Part shown: positions 9,765-19,464 of the stretch, one piece after another
How positions within the stretch are numbered: the stretch's first letter is position 1
How the letters are laid out: every line of letters starts with the position of its first letter
NCBI GenBank assembly: GCA_011037195.1
Contig: JAAEAF010001581.1
Span: 1 to 64,000 of the forward strand
DNA from: Triatoma infestans
Taxonomy: Eukaryota; Arthropoda; Insecta; Hemiptera; Reduviidae
Direction: 5' to 3'
Length of the DNA: 64,000 bases
Position numbers and translations under genes: made by a program
The notes under the pieces: model-generated
What the model was told of the DNA's origin: nothing
Databases searched by the model: none
The model's input: the letters and a program-made list of their open reading frames with translations, nothing else

Positions 9765-10755
9765 ACTTTCTCTTACTCCTAGTAAGAGGAAGTATTGTAA
9801 TCGTGTCAAATTTTCGATATCGAGTTTTCACCGGAAATATCCGTTTTGAGGTCCCCTGAGTACAAAAAAGTGGTTTTTAGCGAATGGTCTGTATGTGTGT
9901 GTGTGTGTGTGTGTGTCTGTGTGTGTGTATGTATGTGAACAGCATAGCTCAAAAACGAAAAATCGTAGAAAGTTCAAACTTGATATTACGTTTAGGTATC
10001 ACCATGGGATCTGACGGTGCGTTATGTGTCAATATTCCTCAACCGGAAGTACCACTTTACTAGTTGTTTTTTTTACGTTTTTGCAATTTTCTCAAAAATG
10101 GCTCCGAAGATTTTCTTTAAACTTGCTATATCAACTACACATACAAAGAGCTACAACTTTTATTTGAAACATTTCTCCAGGAAAATTCATTTAAGGGCAC
10201 TTCTGGGGGAGGGGTGGGGTTAGGTTTTCATCTTAACTGCTGTTTCAGTATATTAGACAATTCTGTCATCTAAATAATGTTAATTAGAATTAAATATGTT
10301 GTTGAAATTCCGAGTTTGAAAAAAAATAGATAACCGGAAGTGCGTTTTTACTGAAATATAATTTTCAGTTTTCTGGTATTTTCTCGAAAATGGCTCCAAC
10401 GATTTTCTTTAAACCAGCGTTGTTAACTATACATATAAAGAGCTACAACTTTTATTTGAAACTTTTCCCCTGATAAATTCATTTAAGGGGACTTTTGGGG
10501 GAGGGGGGTTATGTTTTTCTTTAAATGCTATCACAGTTGATTATACAATTCTGTCATCCAAATTGAAATAACTAGAAATTAATATATGACCCAAATTCCG
10601 AGTTTCAAGGAAATTAGTAAACCGGACAGTTTTACTGGACAGTGTTTTCACTTTTCGACGAATTTCATTAAATTTGATACACAAACTATAAAATTTGTCA
10701 ATTATAATTTTGAGTACTGGAGTAAGAGAAAGTTGTGTGAGTGTTTCACACCAGA
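9765..10755 (+). mobile_element. HINE-like element, full-length copy
   Basis: 991 bp from ACTTTCTCTTACTCCTAG to the hairpin GTGTGAGTGTTTCACAC and CCAGA. It contains the GAGGTCCCCTGAG block, a long GT/ATGT microsatellite (9895-9935), the AACAGCATAGCTC block and three internal units (AACCGGAAGT near 10043 and 10333, a decayed third near 10620). The uninterrupted sister arm of the foldback (11680-11700) shows that the pre-insertion site was a run of T's, so both ends are defined. The frame at 10017-10223 is fortuitous. Confidence 0.9.
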
Positions 10756-10969
10756 TTTTTTTTCCTATTTCTTTGTTCCATAAACTACAATTAAAAACGG
10801 ATTTTCCTATTAATTTCTAATAAATAAGAGAGTTCAAATGCTGACAATACTTAAAACCTATTTTAGTACCATAAGGGACTTAAAAATCAGGTAAAACATT
10901 ATTAGAACAAAACAATATTCCAGTTTACTTACAAGGATACATAAAAAAAAATTTTTCTATTTATTCAAA

Positions 10970-11180
10970 AGGTCCTTCTCGGCTTAACCGGCACAAGCGC
11001 AATCGCTGCCCAACAGATGAAGTTGCTAACAGTATAATGCCTGCCGGAATTGCTAAGCAGGTTTGGATTAAGTCATCTCTAATTGCTTCTGGAGTTGTTG
11101 TTACTCTGACATAAATGTTTTCTTTGAGATATCTCCAAAGAAAAAATTCAAGAGGGGTTAAATCTGGCGAGGAGAAAAGT
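10970..11180 (-). pseudogene. Transposase C-terminus, left arm (Tc1/IS630 group)
   Basis: Minus-strand translation, with a frameshift, gives the end of a DDE transposase: a degraded P-x-D-L-x-P-L-x-F-F motif, then WRYLKENIYVRVTTTPEAIR, DDLIQTCLAIPAG, and a basic tail (QRLRLCRLSR). The block SPDL-x-P-x-D-F around the third catalytic acidic residue is a signature of the Tc1/mariner/IS630 group. The N-terminal half is absent. It mirrors the right-arm copy. Confidence 0.7.
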
Positions 11181-11199
11181 GAATGAGATGTTCATTAGC

Positions 11200-11470
11200 T
11201 ACTGGATCGGGCGACAGGAACCGGTAAGCTGGCCTTCCAGATCGCTAGATTTAGCCCCTCTTGATTTCATTCTTTGGGAATATCTGAAAAACAAAAAAAA
11301 AGTATGCCAATGAAACAACAACTCCAGAAAATCTTAGAGAAGACTTAATCCAAAACCTGCTTAGCAATTCCGGTTACCATAACCGGCTACCGGTTAGCAT
11401 AATACGGTTACCAACTTCATATATAGGGCAGCGACTGCGCTTAAGCCGGTTAAGCCGAGGAGGTCCCTTT
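11200..11470 (+). pseudogene. Transposase C-terminus, right arm
   Basis: Plus-strand frame YWIGRQEPVSWPSRSLDL followed by APLDFILWEYLKNKKK, then a stop and frameshift before the counterpart of the left-arm tail (GCGCTTAAGCCGGTTAAGCCG at 11436-11456). The WP-x-RS-x-DL-x-PLDF-x-LW-x-YLK signature marks a Tc1/IS630-group transposase. The domain starts inside the foldback loop, which holds about 45 bases absent from the left arm. Confidence 0.7.
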
Positions 11471-11737
11471 GAATAAATAGGAAATATTTTTTTTATAGAT
11501 TTTTGTAAATAAACTGGAATATTGTTTTGTTTTAATGAAGTTTTACTTGATTTTTAAGTCCCTTAAGGTTCTAAAATAGGTTTTAAGTGTTGTCCAGCAT
11601 TTGAACTCTATTATTGATTAGAAATTAATAAGAAAATCCGTTTTTTTAATTTTAGTTTATGAAACAAAGAAATAGAAAAAAAAATGACGAAAATTTAATT
11701 TTTTATGATTGAATTTTTCGGCAACGGTTTGAAGTAT

Positions 11738-12643
11738 ATTATTTTTTTTAAATTTGCAACTATAACAATAGTTATAACAAGTCAATGTGATGATAGTTAA
11801 TACAGTAACATGATGTTTAGGTTAGAGAAGCCACCCAGTGGTGACACTCCGTGATCATGGGATTTATTTCACTGTGTCATGACAATAGTAGATCGCGAGG
11901 TTATCTCCTATTCAATCTTCTTAGGGGATTGTCAGGTATTGTAGGACAAGAGGGCCGTTCTATAAGGGAATTGGAATGAGCTGCTGTAGAGGAGTGAAAT
12001 TTGAGGAAACGAGATTTCGCTAAGTCGTTGACAAAAGGAATGTTCATATCATTGTGGATAGTGAGGTTAGATATAAAAAATGGATCATTAAGGATTTTGC
12101 GAAGAATTATTGACTGCAAGGATTGGATGCGTTGGGAATTGGATTGTTTAGTCGATCCCCATACTTCAATACTGCATGACCAACTTGGTCTTAGTAACCG
12201 CAGATATAAAAGTCTTTTGTTATTTAAGTTTAGTTTTGACCGTCTGTCGATGAGCCTTGCGAGGAGTTTATAGCGTCTGTTAGTTTCTTGTCTTTTCAGT
12301 CTGGTATGAGGTTCCATGTTAATCGCCTGTCCAAGTACAGTCCAATGTAACGTACAATGTTAGCTGATTGGATAGGGATTTGGTTACTGAATACAAGTGG
12401 AAGGATTTTTCATCGAAGCGTAAATACTATGTACGTTGATTTGGTTGGATTAATTTTGATTCGCCATTTAACTAACCAGGTCTGGAGTTGGTCGAGGGGC
12501 GTCTGGAGAACCCTGACGGCAATAACAGGATCGATAAGAGGGGACAGTATTGCGGTATCGTCCGCAAAGGTAAATATGATGGTATTTGGATGCTGTGGAA
12601 TATCTGCTGTGTACAAGGTGTACAGGAGAGGATACTGCCTTGG
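11738..12643 (-). mobile_element. Jockey-like LINE, 5'-truncated insertion with TSD
   Basis: The inserted unit reads on the minus strand from PRQYPLLYTLYTADIPQ through TFADDTAILSPL (the F/YADD active site), LQTWLVKWRIKINPTKS, a frameshifted YIGLYLDRRLTWN, then LLARLIDRRSKLN, RLLRPSWSCSIEVWG, and the end PTIPDNPLRRLNRR. The target site GGTTTGAARTAT is duplicated (11726-11737 and 12644-12655) and an A-rich tail sits at the 11738 end. Jockey-clade assignment is by motif similarity. At least one frameshift and 5' truncation make it dead on arrival. Confidence 0.85.
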
Positions 12644-13157
12644 GGTTTGAAATATTGAAATGAAATTAATGACATTATTCTTCATTTTTTTTTATAGTTT
12701 TCAATGCAGTAGTAAAAAGTGGGGTGTCAAAAAAAAAAAAATTGCAACTTTCAATCACCGATTTCAGGTGTAAGGCGGCAATAAAATCTAATAAAATTAA
12801 CACCATCATCAACTAGAGCGCAAATACTTCAACAAACGTTATGTTCACTTTTTTGATATCTTTCTTCGTTTAAGAGTTATTTCAAAACTGGCCCGTTTAA
12901 ATGGCACACCCTATATATTATCATCACACTCGAACTAAATAGTTTCAATCAAAATTGAAATCAACTAAATGTGTGACTTTTATTAAATGGATTTTTTTTT
13001 TTTTTTATAATTTTGCTAAAATTTATTTCTAACAATTCTGATGAAGAACTTGACCTATAAATGAAATATTTCTGTGGATTTAGTGCTTTCCGGACATTCT
13101 GCGAGAGTAACGAGAGCTCAAAAAGCTCTACAGGAGTATTATTTATGAAAAAACAAT

Positions 13158-13430
13158 ACAATATGTTAAAAAAAAAAATCTGGTGTGAATCACACACATA
13201 GCTTTCTCTCATAGCAGTTTACTTTGTTATGTGACTGGCGAATTTCCTTCCATCTTAAAATTACCTTCAATTTTAATGATCAATGGGAGAAATCTAAACT
13301 TTAAAAAGTTTAAAGTTGAGGAAAGCATAAGCTTCTCCGCTTCCTTTAAACAACTTTAAAAGAACTTTCTTGGGAAAAAGTTTCAAACAAAAGAAATAAC
13401 TCTTTGTATTTGTACTTAGTAAAAACCATA
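13158..13430 (-). mobile_element. HINE-like element, diverged 3' part
   Basis: Minus-oriented 3' end AATCTGGTGTGAATCACACA with CTTTCTCTCATAG inside it (13168-13220), then a diverged internal unit (CTTTCTTGGGAAAAAGTTTC, CTCTTTGTATTTGTA). It is truncated and more decayed than the other copies. Confidence 0.6.
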
Positions 13431-13571
13431 TTTCATTTTGTGGTCTATAGTGTGAAACTGATTTTACCCAGTGCAAGTCTATGTTATCGCACTGTTTTAT
13501 CAAGACATTCTGATAATGGGTGAACGCCGGAAACCCCGGGAAATATCCCTGATGTATTTATATTTTTTATT

Positions 13572-13712
13572 AGTAATTTAGGAAATCCTGTGCTCTGAGT
13601 GACCTTGAAATGATGTGTTGCGGCCCCAGTGCCTGCTTGGTACACTGCCAGCCTAAAGGCAGGATTCCCTTGTTACAAACAAACTGGCCGGACGGACAGT
13701 GAGCTGTACAAG
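13572..13712 (-). mobile_element. SINE 3'-body remnant
   Basis: Minus strand shares blocks with the SINEs at 29.7 and 62.1 kb: GCTCACTGTCCG, GGCTGGCAGTGTACC and an AAGGTCAC...AATTTCC-like tail in the same order. The tRNA-like head is gone. Diverged, so the family call is moderate. Confidence 0.45.
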
Positions 13713-14056
13713 CTTGTAAGAATAGAAAATTTATAAAGGCAATATACTTAGAATTTCCGCTTACGAATCCCGCTAATCCCCTTCCAATCATTTTGTTTTT
13801 AAAAATAGGCAAGCATACAAAGAGAATTTAAATTTTACTTTAGTGACTGAAGATGGATTGGTCTCACTGATGTGACGTTAGTGTTATAATGAATATCTAA
13901 TTAGAAGTAGAGGAGAAATGGGCGAGCTGGGGCACTTTTTTGTGGGGCAACTTTCCTCTCATTCCGGCCTCTTTTGGTTACAGCCCAGCAATACCCCTTC
14001 TCTCTGTCTCCACCTCTGACCATCCTCAAACCTTCCTCTTCAAACTATGACAACCG

Positions 14057-14294
14057 ATCAATCATCGAACTCGATGAGCAATTAAGCTGTGCCCACGTGC
14101 CCCTACCACCGACAAATCTTCGATTTTGTCACCCACCCTAACTCAAACCCACTTATCTCCACCCATTAACCTAGCATCCAAACCTATGACTTCGTTTCCC
14201 CCTCCCCGCTCCTCCGAAGAGGAACTATGTAGATCTTACAAAGAAGACGGATACAAAGTTGTTCAAAGAAAATACTCGACCCCAAAATTAGAAT
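14057..14294 (+). pseudogene. Possible LINE ORF1/gag fragment
   Basis: A 79-codon open frame rich in P, S and T that ends in SEEELCRSYKEDGYKVVQRK. The terminal E-D-G-[YF]-K/T-V-V-x-R-K pattern is seen in ORF1 (gag) proteins of insect LINEs and at the start of their nucleic-acid-binding region. No zinc knuckle survives; the frame ends at a stop and a SINE follows. Weakly supported; it could be a chance frame in CT-rich sequence. Confidence 0.3.
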
Positions 14295-14321
14295 GAACAT
14301 AGAGACAGCATTACTCATTGA

Positions 14322-14590
14322 CCCACTGGTGGCCTAATGGATGGCGCATATTCTCTGTTGACCCTCTCACCCAAGCACGACGGTCAAGAGGAAAAGACAA
14401 AACCGCAGCAACCCCTGCTTACCACGCTCTGAAACAAAGACGCCGATTTGGATGCTTAGTTTGGTTGGTGTGAACGCCGTCCAAGCGCCAGAGGAAATGA
14501 TGTTTCTAAAGAAAATATGAGGGGCGCTAACGACCTTAGTAGTTGATGCGCCCCCCCCCCCACCGAAAAAAATAAATAAATAAATAAGGA
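14322..14590 (+). mobile_element. SINE with hairpin tail
   Basis: Starts with a tRNA-like A-box region (GTGGCCTAATGGATGGCGC) and ends GGCGCTAACGACCTTAGTAG, TTGATGCGCC, a C run, and (AAAT)n. The last part can fold with GGCGC pairing with GCGCC. The same tail occurs at 58094-58150 with poly-A. The B box is not clear, so the head may be decayed. Confidence 0.5.
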
Positions 14591-15121
14591 TTCGCACCCT
14601 ATTCCTCTTTATTAATACACAATTAATGCATCAATGTTTTAATAATATTTTTATGCACATTTCAGCATAAAAAGTGATCGTAAACATGATCTATGCACTT
14701 TAAGAATACGAACTTAGGTAAGAGACGTATATATGTCTCACATAACATACAATGCGGGAACCACTTACGAGAAATATATGTCTCGTTAAGCACTTTTATC
14801 TGGACTATTGAAGATCATTAATGGAGAAAAACATGGTAAACTTAAAATATCTAATTATTCATACAAAATTATTTTTATTTTATATGAATGAAACACTCTT
14901 CCGGAAGAACTGGAAAAACTTTTGAGGGTTTGTTGGAGATGCTGTTTACACTATAATAATTTCATCAGTATAAAAAAAAAAAGAACGGTTCCACAAAATA
15001 ATGGATGTTAAAGGGTAAACAAAATTTAATATAATTCCCATATTTAAGAAAATATGCCAAACAGAAATGTGGAAATTCCAAAAAAAAAAAAGACAGAGAT
15101 TGCCATATCTGAATTTTTATT

Positions 15122-15265
15122 TACTTTCTCTTACTAGTGAAAGTACTGGGAGGATTGTATCAAATTGCCTGAAATTTGATTTTATTACCGGAAACATAAT
15201 TTGAGGACTTCTGAATACAAAAACTAGTTTTTTGGGAATTGATTTGTATTGTGTGTGTGTGCGTT
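15122..15265 (+). mobile_element. HINE-like element, left-end fragment
   Basis: ACTTTCTCTTACTAGTGAAAG at the start, then diverged versions of the TTACCGGAAA and GAGGACTTCTGA blocks and a short GT tract at 15248-15262. The rest is missing. The sequence after it (15300-15370) resembles that after the similar fragment at 1278-1410. Confidence 0.6.
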
Positions 15266-15581
15266 TTGTTTATCCCACTATAAAGTACTCTATGAGAGGA
15301 GAATTTATTATCGGCATGCTATGTACATACTAAATTACATGCAACATATATTTACGAATTAATATTTATTTCCAACTATAGAATTTTTACATGAGCAAAA
15401 GTGTTGGACCGAATGCATATTATACACAAGTTGTGTTCACTAAGCTAGCTCAGTACACACAACCAAGTTGAGGTAATGATAGAAGCCAGTCAGCCAATGC
15501 TGGCATTGTCTAGATTTAAGGACAATGGGGAAGCAATGATGTCAAGGTGCCAGCGCCATTTTATATGACGTGAACGTTTTA

Positions 15582-15835
15582 TCAGAATGGAAGCGGGGAA
15601 TGAATAGTGAATAGGTAAGAAAGTGTTTGCGTGTTTAGCAAGATACCATGGAAATTTTTGAATCGGAAGTTGATTAATTCGTTAATAAAAAGGGGAATTT
15701 TGATATCATGTGGTAAAGGTGTGGTCTGGAAACATAATAAGTTGGGTTGAATATTCGGCGAAGGACTTTTGCACTGGAAGTATTGTATTATACGTTTAAA
15801 CATTGAAAGGTTTGGCGGTGCCCTACAATATTACT
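15582..15835 (-). pseudogene. Jockey-like LINE C-terminus
   Basis: Minus-strand frame with ...IQYFQCKSPSPNIQPN, PHDIKIPLFINELINF and FHGILLNTQTLSYLF. This resembles the end of Jockey-type ORF2 proteins, where an I-H-x-D-L-x-I-P-x-V/I block and a short H-N-x-L stretch close the protein; compare HNDMNIPFVNDLAKSRF in the element at 11.9 kb. Truncated on both sides. Confidence 0.6.
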
Positions 15836-15868
15836 CCATAAGTTCATATGTGGGTCGAACTTGTGTTT

Positions 15869-16292
15869 TTACTTTCTCTTACTCCTAGTAAGTGGACATA
15901 TTGTAATCGTGCCAAATTTTTAATATCGAGTTTTCACCGGAAATATACGTTTTGAGATTCCCTGAGTACCAAAAAATTGGTTTTTAGCAAATGGTCTGTA
16001 TGTGGGTGCGTGTCTGTGTATATAAACAGCATAGCTCAAAAACAAAAAAAAAACGCCGAAAGTTTAAACTTGATATTCTGTTTGGGCATCACCAGTAGTT
16101 CATCTGTCAATATTCCTTAACCGGATGTACCACTTTACTGAATAGTATTTTTACTTTTTTGCAATTCTCAAAAATGGCTCCGACGATATTCTTCAAACTT
16201 GGAATATCAACTATATAATATATATAAAGAGCTACAACTTTTATTTAAAACATTTTTCTGGGAAAATTCATTTAAGGGCACTTTTGGGGGAT
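15869..16292 (+). mobile_element. HINE-like element, 3'-truncated
   Basis: Intact left end ACTTTCTCTTACTCCTAG with the palindrome, GAGTTTTCACCGG, TTGAGATTCCCTGAG, a GT-type microsatellite (16000-16020), AACAGCATAGCTC, one CAACTGG-like decayed ETS position (AACCGGATGT), and the start of the first internal unit. It breaks off at CACTTTTGGGGGA (about 16292). Confidence 0.75.
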
Positions 16293-16439
16293 TTATTTAA
16301 GGCACACGTTATTGGGACATTTATTTAAGAAGTGTACCACACATTAATTTGAAAACGCACCAGGTAATGATAGTATTAACTATGACTTTTAAAGTTCCTT
16401 ACCACAAAACTGGCTTCTGTATATTATATTATTATTATT

Positions 16440-17038
16440 ATTATCCTATCTCGGGTGGGCCATGTCCCGGCACTGCAGCCAACACCGCAGTCTATTAGAC
16501 CAGTGTTGGTCAACACTGCAGACTATTAGAACAGGCTTATTGTGCCACCCCCGATGGTTCCTAGTAGACAAACCCTCCCTCCTTAAGGAGTTTCAGGGCC
16601 TTCATCACCAGGTCGTTTTGAGCTACTATCTCCTCAGGTCGCAAAGTACCGAAGGTTTCATACCTCAATCTGATTATTGCTACGCAATCGAACAACAGGT
16701 GGGAGGCCGTTTCCTCCTCTTCCTGACATAGTCTGCACAAGGGTTCCGCTCGAATGAGTCCTACCTTGTACATATGTTTCCTGAACCTGCCATGACCCGT
16801 AAACAGTCCCGTCACCAGAGAAATCTGGCTCCTACTCAGACCAAGGGTCATTCGGGTTCTCGTTTACACAGTCCTGGCATCATCCTTTTACTGTGTATAG
16901 CACCCGGGCTTCTCCTCCAGAGCTCTTCATGCTTACTGCGACCCCATTCTCTAATCGCTGCACGAATTGCTCCGCCAGTTTGTATATTATAACTATGTTT
17001 GAACATATTTTCTCCAAAGTAAAAGTCCCACATTTTTT
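16440..17038 (-). pseudogene. LINE ORF2 C-terminus with CCHC knuckle
   Basis: Minus strand: LGLSRSQISLVTGLFTGHGR, HMYKVGLIRAEPLCRLCQ, EEEETASHLLFDCVAI, RYETFGTLRPEEIV and the C-terminal LKLLKEGGFVY. An upstream frame has IREWGRSKHEELWRR. The knuckle is C-x2-C-x7-H-x4-C. The element at 32.8-33.7 kb is the same family (shared TGLFTGY/HGR, RPEEIV). A frameshift lies near 16850. An ATT run at 16427-16445 marks the 3' end. Confidence 0.8.
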
Positions 17039-17049
17039 GGACAAAAATT

Positions 17050-18995
17050 ATAGGTTTCAGTCTATTTAAAAAAGGAGATAGAAAACAATTAACAAATTAT
17101 AGATTGATCGCTTTAGCTAACTCCATTCTAAAAATATTTACGCAAATTATTTTGAACAAGTTGACTTTATGGTCGGGCAAGGTTGGGGCAATACCTGAAT
17201 CACAGAATGGGTTTAGAATGGGAAGGAGGTGTGTTGACAACATTTTTGTGCTGTCTTTGTTAATACAAGTTAAATTATCCAGGCCTGGAGGTGAATTGTT
17301 TTGTGCCTACATTGATTTCAAACGGACATTCGACAGTTTGAATCATGGTCGACTTTGGTTTAAATTGAATAAAATAGGCGTCAGTAGTAAGATAATAAGA
17401 ATTATCAAGTATTTATATGATAATGCGATTCTTCGATGTGGTAGCGAGTTATCCGAACCTGTTGATATAACGGAAGGAGTTCTCCAGGGGGAATCATTGA
17501 GCCCACTTCGATTCAATTTATTTATGAGTGACATCGAAATTTATTTCAGAAAAAAAGCTTCTGTAACCTATTGGTCAGAATACTGACATTATTATGCTAC
17601 TATACGCAGATGACTTGATATTATTTGGTGACTCATACACAGATAAACTCAACCTGTTAGAAACCTACTGTCAAGAAAATTTTCTCCACGTTAACACCAA
17701 TAAAACTAAAATTATTAGATTTTCAAAATCGCATAAAAAGAGTAGTAGGCGTTTAATTGTTAACGATTCACACTTAGAACAGGTTTCTGTATATAAAAAT
17801 CTTGGTATATTGTATTCTAATTCTGGCGTTTTTCTCAAGCAGACTAAATATACTGTTGGCAAAACTAACACAGCTATTGGTTCTGTACTGAAAACTTGTG
17901 CCGGTGCAAGAATATTTAAATGGGAGGCCAGAATTGAATTGAACAATGCTATTGTATTAGGAATACTTCTTTATGTTGCTTAGATTTGGGGACTTAGGTA
18001 CTGCGACTCTTTGGAAGTTTGTCACTTAAATTTTTATAAGCTGTTACTAGGCCTATCACGGTGCACCCCCAATTTTCGCCTACAAGGAGGAACTGTTCAC
18101 ATTAAGTATAATGTACGAGTATTATAGCTAGCCATTAACTGGTTTTTAAATTGAAAAGTATGTCCTCCGATAAGTACCCTTTTCTTTGTTTTTTAAAACT
18201 ATGTGGCAGCATAAAAGAGCCCATGTTAAATTTAACTGGGTTACTCATTTACTGAATACTTTTAATTCTATTGATTTTTCAGACCTGCTTTCAGCATAGG
18301 ATTTGAATTTATTTAAACAAAATGTTTAAAGAAATTTTATTTAATTACAGAAACCATTTGCGAGAACTTGACTTAGACAAAGTAAGTCAGTCCAATTTTA
18401 ATTTAATATCACTTTACTCAAAAGATCAGCAATCTCAGGCATACTTAACATATGATATACACTACAAGTTTCTAAAGGTTCTGGCTTAGCTTCGATCGGG
18501 TTCTAAGTTCATTTTAAAAATAACTTTTGGCTGCATAACATATAAAACAAACCAATTAGAACTATGTAGCCTGTGCAGCCTTCATGAAAAAGAGGATTTG
18601 TACAATTTTCTAATTTCCTGTCCTGTTTACTCTTCATTAATAGCGGTCTATTTATGTTCTCTTATTAATGATATACAATATTTTGAGTTTCCTTTGTTCT
18701 TTACAGTCACCAAGCAAGAGAAATATAATTAATTTATTCATTTTTTTTGTTGAAGCACTGAAATTTAGATCATTTGTGCTAAATGTTAGGTGCTATGTTT
18801 GTTTGCATTGAAAGTTTGTGTCTTTTTTGTTTTGTTGAATTTTGATTTTTAATTTAGTTTCATTTTCGAATTTTCATTTTCCTGTCTTCTGTTTATCTAC
18901 TTCTTTCTAACATTTGTGAGTCATATGTATATTTTGTAGTACAGCCAAACCTCTTCGTATAGGGCGCTGCCCTTAGAACAAATAAATAAATAAAA
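17050..18995 (+). pseudogene. LINE reverse transcriptase and C-terminus
   Basis: Long broken ORF2. Blocks in order: NYRLIALANSILKIF; SQNGFRMGRRCVDNIFVL; CAYIDFKRTFDSLNH (RT motif A); EGVLQGESLSPLRFNLFMSD (motif B); LLYADDLILFGDS (motif C, YADD); VNTNKTKIIRFSKS; KNLGILYSNSGVF; FYKLLLGLSRCTPNF; and the C-terminal CSLCSLHEKEDLYNFLISCP knuckle near 18560-18625. Stops and frameshifts occur from 17580 onward. It ends in (AAAT)n at 18980-18995. The remnants at 43.9 and 58.3 kb look like the same family. Confidence 0.85.
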
Positions 18996-19464
18996 TATTC
19001 CCCTCTCATTAAAACATACATACACACAAGCCCTTTACAAAACCACCGTGCTGAAACACTAAAAATATACAACAACACGTCACACCAATCACATTTCAGA
19101 GCTTTAATTAATTATATGGCATCCGCCCAACTGCTTATACGTCATCTACCAAGTAACATGAGTCGTAACACATTTCCCAACCACAAGCTAGGGCAGAACA
19201 ACACTGTCTACCTTAATCTCTAGGAGTTTTTGGAAGGAGATATAGGGAAAGTTCTCTGTAAGTATGTAATAATAACTAACGGGAGTCTACAAATTCAGTC
19301 CTGTACTCACAATCTTCAAGAAAAATACATCACCATCACCAACACTCTGCCAGTTCAATTTCTCAGTTCTACCACTCTCTATATAGTTCGGCAAAGTCTT
19401 TGCCGTATCTGATTCTTAATTAATATAACAGTGTTCAATGTTCTATTCTTCATTTTTCTCTTTC
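18996..19464. other. No recognised feature
   Basis: AT-rich sequence with a short CA-rich stretch near 19015-19035. Open frames on both strands are short and without motifs. Confidence 0.4.

Larger units (their letters stand above)
9479..12912. mobile_element. Foldback (inverted-duplication) Tc1/IS630-group transposon
   Basis: Terminal inverted repeats start AGGGTGTCCCATTTAAAC (left) and AGGGTGTGCCATTTAAAC (right, minus strand), next to TA-rich sequence. The arms match inward over hundreds of bases: 9479-9764 plus 10756-11180 on the left against 11215-11737 plus 12644-12912 on the right. Each arm carries the C-terminal part of the same transposase, ending towards its own terminus, so the element is two inverted copies of a transposon's 3' half. 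The left arm holds a HINE-like element (9765-10755) and the right arm a Jockey fragment (11738-12643). Loop at about 11180-11245. Confidence 0.85.

Noticed and set aside
12001..12650. Plus-strand frames at 12001-12273 and 12357-12650
   Set aside because: Antisense shadows of the Jockey reverse transcriptase on the minus strand.
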